Source of the DNA: Bacteroidales bacterium
GTDB taxonomy: Bacteria; Bacteroidota; Bacteroidia; Bacteroidales; Muribaculaceae
Reading direction: 5' to 3'
DNA length: 64,000 bases
NCBI GenBank assembly: GCA_015061055.1
Contig: SUXH01000001.1
Coordinates: 124,001-188,000 of the forward strand
In this document: piece after piece, positions 8,179 through 16,760 of the stretch
How positions within the stretch are numbered: the stretch's first letter is position 1
How the letters are laid out: each line of letters opens with the position of its first letter
Notes under the pieces: model-generated
Seen by the model: the letters and a program-made list of their open reading frames with translations, nothing else
Told to the model about the DNA's origin: nothing
Databases searched by the model: none
Made by a program: the position numbers and the translations under genes

Positions 8179-8832
8179 TTACTTAATTAGCACTTTCTTT
8201 GATTTACCATCAATCTTCTTAATATACATACCTTGAGTAAGGTTTTCTTTTTCAACCTTTACACCTTGCAGTGTGTAATATTCAGCATTTTCATCATCAG
8301 TAGCGATTTCTTCAATGTCGGTAATATAGTCCATTACAGAAGCTTCGTAATCAGCCGGTTTGTATTGCACTATATTGCTGCCGTCAGTGTTGGCTCCGGT
8401 TGCAACACAATTTTTTAGTTTGATTGTGCCCGATCTGAAGTTTTTATCGGCTACAACTGTAATAATCAATATGTCACCATCATTACCTGCAAACGGATAT
8501 AGCTTAGGTGACGCACATACCACTCTTACAGCACCATCAGCTTGTAAAGCACTCTGTGGTGAGTCATGTTTTCTTGATGAAGTGCGACTACCCAAATCGA
8601 TAAAATAACCTATTTCGTCACTAAGAATACTCAACCCCTCAGGCATATAGATGTCCATTTGAATACCTGTGATGTTAGACGGTTCGTTTTTCATACAAAT
8701 TGCCACTTCTTTTTCGTAAACGCCTTCGTCGAAGTGGAAATCATCGATATAAAACGATACTTGTGCTTTTGCAGTCATCGCCATCATTATGGCAACAACA
8801 CATAACGTTAATTTTAAAATTTGTTTCTTCAT
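8179..8832 (-). CDS. Secreted cohesin-like protein with Por/T9SS-type tail
   Basis: A 217-residue protein with a clear signal peptide (cleavage likely after AMTAKA, residue 23). Residues about 24-165 form a beta-rich domain like one cohesin-type module: SFYIDDFHF opening, then ITGIQMDIYMPEGLSI and DILIITVVADKN, the same pattern as in the larger neighbour. Residues about 180-217 (EYYTLQGVKVEKENLTQGMY, then a Lys-rich end) look like the C-terminal sorting tails of Bacteroidales secreted proteins. It starts 2 bases after the neighbour's stop, so they are co-transcribed. Function unknown; a surface or secreted binding protein is my inference. Confidence 0.7.
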   Translation of the reverse strand: MKKQILKLTLCVVAIMMAMTAKAQVSFYIDDFHFDEGVYEKEVAICMKNEPSNITGIQMDIYMPEGLSILSDEIGYFIDLGSRTSSRKHDSPQSALQADGAVRVVCASPKLYPFAGNDGDILIITVVADKNFRSGTIKLKNCVATGANTDGSNIVQYKPADYEASVMDYITDIEEIATDDENAEYYTLQGVKVEKENLTQGMYIKKIDGKSKKVLIK

Positions 8833-8834
8833 AT

Positions 8835-10877
8835 TTAATTTGAATTTAGAATTATACTGTATAGATTAACGATGTCGGTCACATTCACCTCGCCATCGGC
8901 ATTAATATCTACTGCGGTTTCATCAATACCGGCTGTATTTCCCAATATATAACTGTATAGTGCCACAATATCGGTTACGTTCACTTCGCCGTCATCGTTA
9001 ATATCGCCAAGAATAGATATTTTGACATTATATGTAAGTTCTGATTGCGATGATACATTTTCCCCGCCAACACTACTTAATACAATGTTATCTATCACGA
9101 TTTCAGAATCGTTGATTGATGATGAAATGTTTTTTTCAAATGAAAGGGTAAATAATTCTCCGATTCCCGATGTTATCGCAGAATTATTCAATGAATAAAC
9201 TATAATACGATATACGCCTTCTTCCATTGGAGATACGACATACGACAATCCCTTCAATCGTTCTCCTATCGTAAACAATTCTTGTGATGTTACCATTCCT
9301 TCCAACCAATGTACGTCCATCTGCAATGCCACAATTTCCGTATAATTATCAAGTGAAACCGTCACATCATATCCATTGTCCGTAACTTGTCCTACGACAG
9401 ATATATTATTCGGTTCATAGATACTGCCACTCAATTTTACCGATTTCATTCTGTTTTGTGGATCATTACAGTAAATTTGCATAAAGGTAGAATATTCACC
9501 TTTCACACTTGGGATATATTCAACTGTGATTTCTTTCGATTGCCAAGGCTCAATATTAATAGGCAAATCCTCTGCTATGCTGTAACCATCGGCAAGGAAT
9601 GTAACCTTATTAATGGTTAACTGTGCATCACCATAATTACTTATCGTATATTTTACCTTTGCCTCTGCTATTATGGCACAATCACCCAAATTCAATTCAT
9701 CATTACAATTGATTGACGGACTATATATTTCTACATACCCTCCAAATGTTGCTGATGTCATATTTTCGGTAGTAGCATTACTCAACACCACATTTTCAGG
9801 TGTTAATCCATACCAACCCGTATTTCCATTCAGTTTAACCTTAAAGGTCGCAATTTCTCCATCATTACCGATAATTTCCGTTCTTGTAAACGAATACAAT
9901 ATCAGCTTCAATTTTCCATCGGTAATAGAACTTATTGCCGTTAGTCCACCGGCACGCTGTGAAGCCTTAAAACTATCCGGCACATATACCAATTGTTCAG
10001 GTAACGTAAATTCACACTGTACACCTACAATAGGCTCCATATTGTTCATTGTAAGCGATATTGTCACTTCCTCGTCACTTATTCCGGAAGCACTGCCAAC
10101 ATATAGTTCGTTCACTGAAAACGGATCGGCTTTTAATGATGCACTTTTTGCTCCATAAACTGAGTTTGAAACAAACGTTACCGTTTCACTTATTGTACCT
10201 CTATTTACCGGTGCATACGCCACAGATAAATAAAGCATTTCTCCTGCACCTATATTGAACGATGTCTCACTTACACTGAACTCGTCGGCTGTGAAATTCA
10301 CAGCAGTAACTTCCAACGTTTCATTTCCTACATTTTGCAATACCACATCTTGTGTATAAGTGCTACGTATAGGAATATGTCCGTAATCGACTATTGGAGT
10401 CTGCACACTGAGTTTTGCGGCTCTGATTGTAACAGTTCCGTCAACGCTACTTGCGTCAAACTTATTACCTGAAGCATCTCCTAATAGTACTGTCGCACTT
10501 AAAGGATACGTTTGCGGCTCTTTTTTCAGATTTAACTTAAATGTAAGTAATTCACCGACATTTCCTTTTAATGGTTTCAAATCGAGAGTATACACAACGA
10601 TATTCAATTTCCCGTCTTTCACACCCGCTGTCACCTGATGTCCGTCAGCCCTTTCACTATTAAGCGTACAAGAGCCTTCAACATATATCAACTGATCATT
10701 TAAAGGAATCTGCAATTCGGCAACCACCACGTCATCGCTGTTTTCGAGCGACACGCTAACCGTCACTTCATCGCCCGGGTGTCCTTCTCCCCCCGTTATC
10801 GTCAATTTATTTGCACCGAAGGTAGTGAGCGTTATGCTCACCACCATCAGCAACATTGTTAATAATCTTTTTTTCAT
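8835..10877 (-). CDS. Secreted protein with three cohesin-like domains and a C-terminal dockerin
   Basis: A 680-residue protein with signal peptide (1-21). Modules in order: cohesin-like 1 (about 24-150, PGDEVTVSVSLENSDDVVVA), an ASPM/HYDIN-like choice-of-anchor domain (about 153-250, VDYGHIPIRSTYTQDVVLQN), cohesin-like 2 (256-385, SDEEVTISLTMNNMEPIVGV), a second ASPM/HYDIN-like domain (390-490), cohesin-like 3 (493-620) and a type I dockerin (about 622-680). The dockerin has two near-identical calcium loops, DINDDGEVNVTD and DINADGEVNVTD, with Asp/Asn at positions 1, 3, 5, 9 and 12. Cohesins normally bind dockerins on other proteins; here both are on one chain. It lies between the subtilase gene and the small cohesin-like gene. 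Carbohydrate-degrading modules are absent, so this is not a classical cellulosome scaffold. Confidence 0.75.
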   Translation of the reverse strand: MKKRLLTMLLMVVSITLTTFGANKLTITGGEGHPGDEVTVSVSLENSDDVVVAELQIPLNDQLIYVEGSCTLNSERADGHQVTAGVKDGKLNIVVYTLDLKPLKGNVGELLTFKLNLKKEPQTYPLSATVLLGDASGNKFDASSVDGTVTIRAAKLSVQTPIVDYGHIPIRSTYTQDVVLQNVGNETLEVTAVNFTADEFSVSETSFNIGAGEMLYLSVAYAPVNRGTISETVTFVSNSVYGAKSASLKADPFSVNELYVGSASGISDEEVTISLTMNNMEPIVGVQCEFTLPEQLVYVPDSFKASQRAGGLTAISSITDGKLKLILYSFTRTEIIGNDGEIATFKVKLNGNTGWYGLTPENVVLSNATTENMTSATFGGYVEIYSPSINCNDELNLGDCAIIAEAKVKYTISNYGDAQLTINKVTFLADGYSIAEDLPINIEPWQSKEITVEYIPSVKGEYSTFMQIYCNDPQNRMKSVKLSGSIYEPNNISVVGQVTDNGYDVTVSLDNYTEIVALQMDVHWLEGMVTSQELFTIGERLKGLSYVVSPMEEGVYRIIVYSLNNSAITSGIGELFTLSFEKNISSSINDSEIVIDNIVLSSVGGENVSSQSELTYNVKISILGDINDDGEVNVTDIVALYSYILGNTAGIDETAVDINADGEVNVTDIVNLYSIILNSN

Positions 10878-10928
10878 TTCTTATCTTTTTAAACAAAACG
10901 CTTAAACAGCGAGCCGGTTAACATTATG

Positions 10929-11016
10929 GAACATCTTCGATGTTCATTTTTTATTTTTCTCGCACATACCCCACGAACAATCGTGGGGTTTCTATTGCGA
11001 AACGCATTCTGCGTTT
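10929..11016 (-). terminator. Three tandem hairpins between subtilase and cohesin genes
   Basis: The 162-base gap 10878-11039 holds three compact stem-loops: 10929-10945 (7-base stem GAACATC, loop TTC), 10968-10989 (9-base stem ACCCCACGA, loop ACAA) and 11000-11016 (7-base stem AAACGCA, loop TTC). All stems are perfect. The central one can act as a terminator for the subtilase transcript; the set could instead attenuate or protect an operon-long mRNA. Confidence 0.55.
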
Positions 11017-11039
11017 AAGTTTCACGTTTTGTGTTTTTA

Positions 11040-14000
11040 TTATCGTTTTACGGCTTTTGCTGTTTGCATCAAACGTCCGTCTACATAAAGCGATACAAGA
11101 TATACACCGTTCGCTACATCTTTACCCGCATTCCAAGTCCAAGAGTGGAATCCGTATTCAGCCTTTTCGGTGTGTATTGCCACAGTAGCACCTGTAACAG
11201 TGCTAACCACAATCTTCACGTCGTGAACACCGTCTTTACCCACCTTGTAAGGCACTGTAAGCACATCGCTGAACGGGTTAGGATAAGGCAATTCCATCTG
11301 CATAGCCTCGATTGCTCCCACTCCACTGGTGTTACCGTCGATTCCGATTATGCTCTTGCCGGTTGCGTCGCAAAGCACGATTTCGGTCATTTCGGCACTG
11401 CCTATGCGTAACAATGCTTGTTTGCCTGCCGATATGGTTCTTCCGGTCATTGAGAATGCCATAAACAAGTAGCCGTTTTCACCTTGGTTGTCGCCTACGG
11501 TTTCAAAGTCGTTAAGGGCTTCAAGAGGGGTGATTTCTGCATCGGTAGACACATTGAATCGGAATTGTACACCACCAAGTGCCACAGGACTTTCCACATA
11601 AAGTACTCCGTCTTCTATGGTGTAGATGGCTGTGCTGTTCACACTCATTGAAGTAGTTCCTGCCGGGGACTTAATGATATTCACTGTTCCCACGACATCG
11701 AGTACATTCACCACTTCATCTTCATTCACGTCGGCAGCCTCAAAGATGAACGGTTGCGGGTCTTGCCCTGTCATATAAGCCACTTCAGTTACCACATCTG
11801 CTACATCTACGCTCATCGAACCATTAGCGTCACCCTTTGCCGCTGTCAATGGTGTTGCCGATACCACATTACTTAGATCATGACTATTCATCGATGTAGT
11901 CAATTGCTTGATTTGATAGTAATATGTTGTTCCCGGTATTACATTGTAATCGGTAAACGATTCTATTCTGCTATCTATCAGCGTTTCGTTGATAATGGTC
12001 GTATCACCTTTTATTATAAGATGCTGATTCCAATCGCCATATTTATTATAATCAGTTTCGTAAATTGAATCCACATGCTCAGTGTATCTCATAATATTAT
12101 ATCCGAGAAGGTCTTCAAAATCTTCTTCGTCGGTTTCCCACGTTAGATTAACCTTGCCAAGTCCTGCTTCAGCAAAGAAATGTGTTGCCAACGAGCCGGT
12201 AACCTGAACCATTACATTAAAACGACTATCTTCAATAGGAATTTCAAAATATTCATCATCTTCGGCTCCTGCCACATATATTCTGTTCAAACCATTACTT
12301 CCAAATTTTCCATCGATGGTTATATATGCTGTATAGATGGTTCCGTCTTCATTCCAGCAACCTTCTTCATCGATAGGAATTTGATCGTATGGTCCTACGG
12401 CACCCATTGCCACAGTTGGAGTCACAGACTTATTCATCGGGCGATTAAAATAAACTTCAAACTTATGTTTACCCACACCAAGAGGAGGAAGCAAGTCAAA
12501 TTCGTCCTGTGCATCATAGCCATTCACCACCACCTTCCATACTATGCCGTGTGCCTCTGCAATAGGGCGAGTAGGCATATTCGATAAATCATATGTACCC
12601 CACCCCCTCGGAGATATAGGATTCTTCGAATCCAAAATTCCGATACGAGCATAATCTTCTCTACTTGTACCAAAATAATTGGGTCGTGAAGGCTTATAGT
12701 TCACCATAGAACTTATGTCATATAAAACATTATTTAACACTCGTGTGTCAAGCATACCAAAAGAATAATTAGTAAAAATATTACTATTGATAACATTTTC
12801 TGTTCCTAAAGCAGGCTGATCACAACATATATTCCCTATCATATTTATGCCATCTATTGTGAGTCCCATACCAGACCAGAAAGAATAAATATATTCGTTG
12901 TTATAAATATTACACTTAACGAATCCTGGATAATGATTTGAGAACGCTGTTGCTTTAGTATTTTTAATTATACAATGCTTTATATTTCCGTCTGAAAATA
13001 AAATATTAGCATTAAGATTCTCAAAAATCACATAACTAATTTCGTTGTGATGTCCAAAGTTAAACCCACCCATATAACTATATCCATCACCACAGAAAAT
13101 AATCGGATTCTCAGGTGTTCCATTACAAATAATTTCACCCTCCACTTTCATCTCAGCACCATCTGTGAATTTAAGTATTGTACCCGGCAAAATAGTTAGA
13201 GTAACACCTGATGGTACTCCAAAATTACCATTTATTATATACTGTTTATCGGGAGTGAGAGTAAGATCTTCACTTATTGCACCGGTTAGTGCATCTGAAC
13301 GTTGTATAATCTTTTCAACTTGTTTCTGTTGTACATTAAGATTACTTTCATCTGATATTGATACTATCAATCTCAAGTTATATCCATTTACTATATTTTC
13401 ATTGATTTTTACCCTCAATGGATTTTTACTTTTACCACTTCCTTGACTATTCAAGTTCCAACCAAAATCGACATTCGTGTCAATGATCTCGATAGTACTT
13501 TCTTTCTCATATTCGGTATCTACCGATATATTCAACTTAATATTATTTGCATTCCCCCATAAGCAACGAATGGTAGGATAAAGATCAACGATCTCACCGG
13601 ATTCTAGCACACCGTCTCCATCTCCCATTGCAGAATCGTCGAACGCAACACTTTGTACAACCAATTCAGTACTGCGGTTTTCACTATTAAAGTTATATGC
13701 TTTGATAACGTCAAGTACACCTGTAGCATTATCGGTGGCATGCACAATATCTCCGACAAACGTGCCACGATATAATTCGGTTTCTTTAGTTTGTAACAAA
13801 CGCGATACTGCTCCTGCTACAAGTGGAGTAGCCATAGAAGTACCATTAAGCGACTTATATTGTCCTCCCGGATAAGTACTCATAATATCTACACCCGGTG
13901 CAAGGACCTCATAGTTATAGAAATTATCACCATGCTTATCGTAATCGGAATAATAGGCTCCATCTTCATCGTAATTACTGAAACCGGCTCTATTTCCATT

Positions 14001-15182
14001 ATTATCACTTGCCATCACTCCGAGTACCACATCAAACGCACCGGGAAAAATTCTACCACTTGGATCAGATGGAGAACGAGGAACAACATTAATAGACAAA
14101 CCATCATTTCCTGCAGCTGCAACAAGAACTGCCGACTGAAATGCCTTTTTACAAGCGCCATACATTGAGTTCCCCCAAGCAGAACCAAAACTCATACTTA
14201 ACACATCAGCTCCATTGGCAACAGCATAATCAACACCTTTTATGGCAGAAGCGATATCGCCCGAGCCATCTGCACCTAAAACAGTAACAGGCAGAATCAA
14301 AGCATCGGGATTGGCACCTGTGATACCTTTTCCATTATTACCCACAGCGGCTGCTATACCGGCACAGTGTGTACCATGACCGTTAGGATCACTTTCTACC
14401 GGTCTGTTTTTAATAAAGTCCCAACCGTGAACATCATCATAAAAACCGTTGTTGTCGTCATCGAGATAATCTTCTCCATTAAGTTCTTTTTCGTTAGTAT
14501 AGATATTATCGGCAAGATCGGGATGTGTAACTTCCACTCCGGTATCGATAATGGCAATTACAGGACGCTTATCGTTAATCTTAGGCATATCCCACAAAGC
14601 CGGCAGATTGATTGCCGATGGTCCCCATTGTTGAGTATACAAAGGCTCTGCTGTATATGTTGCACTTTCGCTTGTAGTCATTGCATAAATACGGTAATTT
14701 GGTTCAGCATATTCAACCTCGGCAATGTTTTCCAATTGCTTGATTACCTCATATACACTCATATTCTTAGTGGAATCCACATTCATCAAATATAGTCGGG
14801 ACATATCGGGTTCCGGTATTTCACGACCGGAATAAGACTTCAACATAACATTGCTTTTACGCAACTTTTTAGCTCCGGTAAGTGGCATTAATTGCTCTGC
14901 TTTCTTGATACCAAGAGCAGTCAATTTACTGTCGACACTTTTTACCGAAGTGGTACGGATTGTGCGATTAGAACCAAACTGCACACGCACACCACTTGTG
15001 TCTTTAAACTTCACAATAACTTGATTAGGCACATAGTCGGTAACTGTTCCTTGTCCTTTCTTCAACTTATTCACCTGCGGTCCGTAAACAGCAGGATTGA
15101 GCTGCTGTGCATTCATCAGCACAGACGTTGACACCAAGCACACAGCACTCAATGCCAAAGCCTTAAAAATGTTACGTTTCAT
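11040..15182 (-). CDS. Secreted subtilase (S8) with dockerin and sorting tail
   Basis: A 1380-residue secreted serine protease. Signal peptide about 1-25; an inhibitor-like prodomain about 45-165 (DYVPNQVIVKFK, then IAEVEYAEPNY); S8 catalytic domain about 185-475 with Asp213 (IAIIDTGVEVTHPDL), His269 (PNGHGTHCAGIAAAVG) and Ser449 (LNGTSMATPLVAG). All three triad residues are present. After long beta-rich regions comes a fibronectin-like segment (about 1010-1110), a degenerate dockerin (about 1122-1178, loops DANGSMSVDVAD and DVNEDEVVNVLD), a short cohesin-like module, and a C-terminal FlgD/T9SS-like tail with YPNPFSDVL and NGVYLVSLYVDG. It is probably exported through a type IX-like route and cleaves proteins outside the cell. 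The membrane-protein gene upstream ends 35 bases before it. Confidence 0.88.
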   Translation of the reverse strand: MKRNIFKALALSAVCLVSTSVLMNAQQLNPAVYGPQVNKLKKGQGTVTDYVPNQVIVKFKDTSGVRVQFGSNRTIRTTSVKSVDSKLTALGIKKAEQLMPLTGAKKLRKSNVMLKSYSGREIPEPDMSRLYLMNVDSTKNMSVYEVIKQLENIAEVEYAEPNYRIYAMTTSESATYTAEPLYTQQWGPSAINLPALWDMPKINDKRPVIAIIDTGVEVTHPDLADNIYTNEKELNGEDYLDDDNNGFYDDVHGWDFIKNRPVESDPNGHGTHCAGIAAAVGNNGKGITGANPDALILPVTVLGADGSGDIASAIKGVDYAVANGADVLSMSFGSAWGNSMYGACKKAFQSAVLVAAAGNDGLSINVVPRSPSDPSGRIFPGAFDVVLGVMASDNNGNRAGFSNYDEDGAYYSDYDKHGDNFYNYEVLAPGVDIMSTYPGGQYKSLNGTSMATPLVAGAVSRLLQTKETELYRGTFVGDIVHATDNATGVLDVIKAYNFNSENRSTELVVQSVAFDDSAMGDGDGVLESGEIVDLYPTIRCLWGNANNIKLNISVDTEYEKESTIEIIDTNVDFGWNLNSQGSGKSKNPLRVKINENIVNGYNLRLIVSISDESNLNVQQKQVEKIIQRSDALTGAISEDLTLTPDKQYIINGNFGVPSGVTLTILPGTILKFTDGAEMKVEGEIICNGTPENPIIFCGDGYSYMGGFNFGHHNEISYVIFENLNANILFSDGNIKHCIIKNTKATAFSNHYPGFVKCNIYNNEYIYSFWSGMGLTIDGINMIGNICCDQPALGTENVINSNIFTNYSFGMLDTRVLNNVLYDISSMVNYKPSRPNYFGTSREDYARIGILDSKNPISPRGWGTYDLSNMPTRPIAEAHGIVWKVVVNGYDAQDEFDLLPPLGVGKHKFEVYFNRPMNKSVTPTVAMGAVGPYDQIPIDEEGCWNEDGTIYTAYITIDGKFGSNGLNRIYVAGAEDDEYFEIPIEDSRFNVMVQVTGSLATHFFAEAGLGKVNLTWETDEEDFEDLLGYNIMRYTEHVDSIYETDYNKYGDWNQHLIIKGDTTIINETLIDSRIESFTDYNVIPGTTYYYQIKQLTTSMNSHDLSNVVSATPLTAAKGDANGSMSVDVADVVTEVAYMTGQDPQPFIFEAADVNEDEVVNVLDVVGTVNIIKSPAGTTSMSVNSTAIYTIEDGVLYVESPVALGGVQFRFNVSTDAEITPLEALNDFETVGDNQGENGYLFMAFSMTGRTISAGKQALLRIGSAEMTEIVLCDATGKSIIGIDGNTSGVGAIEAMQMELPYPNPFSDVLTVPYKVGKDGVHDVKIVVSTVTGATVAIHTEKAEYGFHSWTWNAGKDVANGVYLVSLYVDGRLMQTAKAVKR

Positions 15183-15217
15183 TTCTCTTTATTATTTTAG
15201 TTTATTAATATGTTCCA

Positions 15218-15940
15218 CTACTCTTTTTTAAAACAGAAAAATAGAAATCCTAATTGTAGTTTACATCTACTTTTAGTATTTTCTTTGGTATGTGATTCAT
15301 TATCTTCACATTCAATATATTTATAATATTTGCAATAATACTCACACAATATAAATATTGATATTACAAACACAACTAACGTAATCCAAAAACATATAAA
15401 TTTGAAATGGTTCGGACTCAATAAAATATATGTTATACCTAACACCCCCCAATTTATTACTTGAAAAGTCCAAAAGAATAATTTATAATAATCCGGTAAA
15501 AAATCGCAAGTACTTTTACCATCAGTAATAAACAAATTATTTTTAAAAAGTGATTTTCTTAATTCTCCTTCAAAAGCAAATTCACGTATCCTATTTATCA
15601 TTATATGGTCTCTACGTGTGGAATAACCTAAAACCACGACTAAAATAGATAAAAATAACATTACTAATGAAATAAATACTGTAAGATATATTATTATATC
15701 AGGGTGAAAATATAATTCATTGTTATTACAACAATCTATAGTAGACATCATTACATTTTCAAAAGTGTTATTTAAATTATTTCCTATATATGTATGAACA
15801 TAGACATATCCATAAGCACCTAATAATGCAAATATTGCAATCAAAAAGGTTATAAAATTTTGATTTTTTGCATTATCATTAATTGCATATTGTTCATGCA
15901 ATTGTGATAATAATTGATTACTGAATTTTTGTTTTTCCAT
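15218..15940 (-). CDS. Hypothetical membrane protein with four predicted helices
   Basis: A 240-residue protein I do not recognise. Membrane segments lie at about 28-50, 83-105, 156-175 and 180-203. The N-terminal 25 residues (SNQLLSQLHEQYAIND) are polar and probably cytoplasmic; the C-terminal about 37 residues contain several Cys and Lys (CKYYKYIECEDN, KSRCKLQLG). A -7 box lies 56 bases upstream. It is 35 bases ahead of the subtilase gene in the same direction and may be co-transcribed. The base composition is more AT-rich than the neighbouring subtilase. Confidence 0.6.
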   Translation of the reverse strand: MEKQKFSNQLLSQLHEQYAINDNAKNQNFITFLIAIFALLGAYGYVYVHTYIGNNLNNTFENVMMSTIDCCNNNELYFHPDIIIYLTVFISLVMLFLSILVVVLGYSTRRDHIMINRIREFAFEGELRKSLFKNNLFITDGKSTCDFLPDYYKLFFWTFQVINWGVLGITYILLSPNHFKFICFWITLVVFVISIFILCEYYCKYYKYIECEDNESHTKENTKSRCKLQLGFLFFCFKKE

Positions 15941-15995
15941 ATTAAGTTTTTCATATATTTGATATATTTTTATCCATAATAATTACAATTTTTCA

Positions 15996-16003
15996 CAAAG
16001 TTA
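15996..16003 (-). promoter_or_regulatory. -7 box of the hypothetical membrane protein gene
   Basis: TAACTTTG on the minus strand (plus strand CAAAGTTA), matching TAnnTTTG, 56 bases before the ATG. No clear -33 element. Confidence 0.4.
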
Positions 16004-16023
16004 GACTATTTCATAGTGTTTAC

Positions 16024-16041
16024 TTTAGTCCATTTTAGTCC
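16024..16041. promoter_or_regulatory. Direct repeat TTTAGTCC, possible operator
   Basis: TTTAGTCC occurs at 16024-16031 and 16034-16041, a 10-base period that puts both copies on one face of the helix. It sits between two divergent promoters (15996-16003 and 16101-16108). A regulator site is inference. Confidence 0.35.
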
Positions 16042-16100
16042 TTTTAAAGACTTACTACACTTATTTTATTGACTTATTTTACTGATTCATTTAAAAATGA

Positions 16101-16108
16101 TACCTTTG
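16101..16108 (+). promoter_or_regulatory. -7 box that fixes the start of the TAG-interrupted gene
   Basis: TACCTTTG matches TAnnTTTG and lies 19 bases before the ATG at 16127. An earlier in-frame ATG at 16097 lies upstream of the box and is excluded. Confidence 0.55.
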
Positions 16109-16126
16109 CACTATAATAACCTAATA

Positions 16127-16711
16127 ATGAAATCTACCGAACTATTATACACTAAAATAAAAGAAGCTGTTGCTAAAACAGCCGGACGAGAATTGAAAAC
16201 ACCTCGAGATTTCGATTATCTCTCGATGAGAATTTTTGATACTACAAAAAGTGTAGTCTCTCCTACTACTCTGAAACGTTTTTGGGGATACTTAAAGAAT
16301 GAGAATAACGTAATTCCACGATTATCTACTCTTGATATTCTTTCACGTTTTGTAGGATACAGCGATTGGAATAGCTATTGCCAATCGTCTTACGGCATTA
16401 ACGATGTAGATAGCGACTTTATCAATAATCCCACACTTTACACTACATCACTGCAATGTGGCGATGAAGTAAAACTACAATGGAAACCAGACCGATAGGT
16501 AATAATACGATATGAAGGTCATAACCAATTCACTGTTATGCAATCAACTAACAGTAAATTAATGGTTGGTGATAATTTTCATTGCGGATATTTCATTCAG
16601 AACGAGCCGTTACACCTCACATGCTTGGTACGCAACGGATGTAAACCCTCCAACTATGTATGCGGCAGATTAGGTGGCATACATTATGAATTAAACAACA
16701 AGAACAAATAA
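16127..16711 (+). pseudogene. Putative regulator interrupted by an in-frame TAG
   Basis: The reading frame from ATG 16127 (MKSTELLYTKIKEAV) meets TAG at 16496-16498 after 123 codons, then stays open for 70 more codons to TAA at 16709-16711. Both parts look like one protein. Before the stop are TPRDFDYLSMRIF, VSPTTLKRFWGYL and LSRFVGYSDWNSYC; after it are YEGHNQFTV, STNSKLMVGDNFHCGYFI, EPLHL and NYVCGRLGGIHYEL. I recall this N-terminal module and the (N)SKL..GD and YVCG motifs together in uncharacterised Bacteroidetes proteins, where the segment after WxPDR runs on uninterrupted. The N-terminal part looks like a helical DNA-binding-type module, but that is inference. The kinase-BspA gene starts 50 bases downstream. 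Either a recent nonsense mutation, readthrough, or a sequencing error. Confidence 0.7.
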
Positions 16712-16718
16712 ACTCATA

Positions 16719-16725
16719 GGGGGGG
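16719..16725 (+). other. G7 homopolymer before the kinase gene
   Basis: Seven consecutive G in an AT-rich intergenic stretch, 36 bases upstream of the kinase ATG. It is too far for a normal ribosome site. Such runs are prone to slippage. Confidence 0.5.
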
Positions 16726-16760
16726 TAAAACGTTGATTTACACCCAATTACAAAAAATAA

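Noticed and set aside
8835-10877. A cellulosome scaffold
   Set aside because: No carbohydrate-binding module and no dockerin-bearing glycoside hydrolase is present in the window; the only linked enzyme is a protease.
16496-16498. TAG read as pyrrolysine or another recoded residue
   Set aside because: No PYLIS-like structure or pyl gene is visible, and every other recognised gene ends normally; a nonsense mutation or error is simpler.
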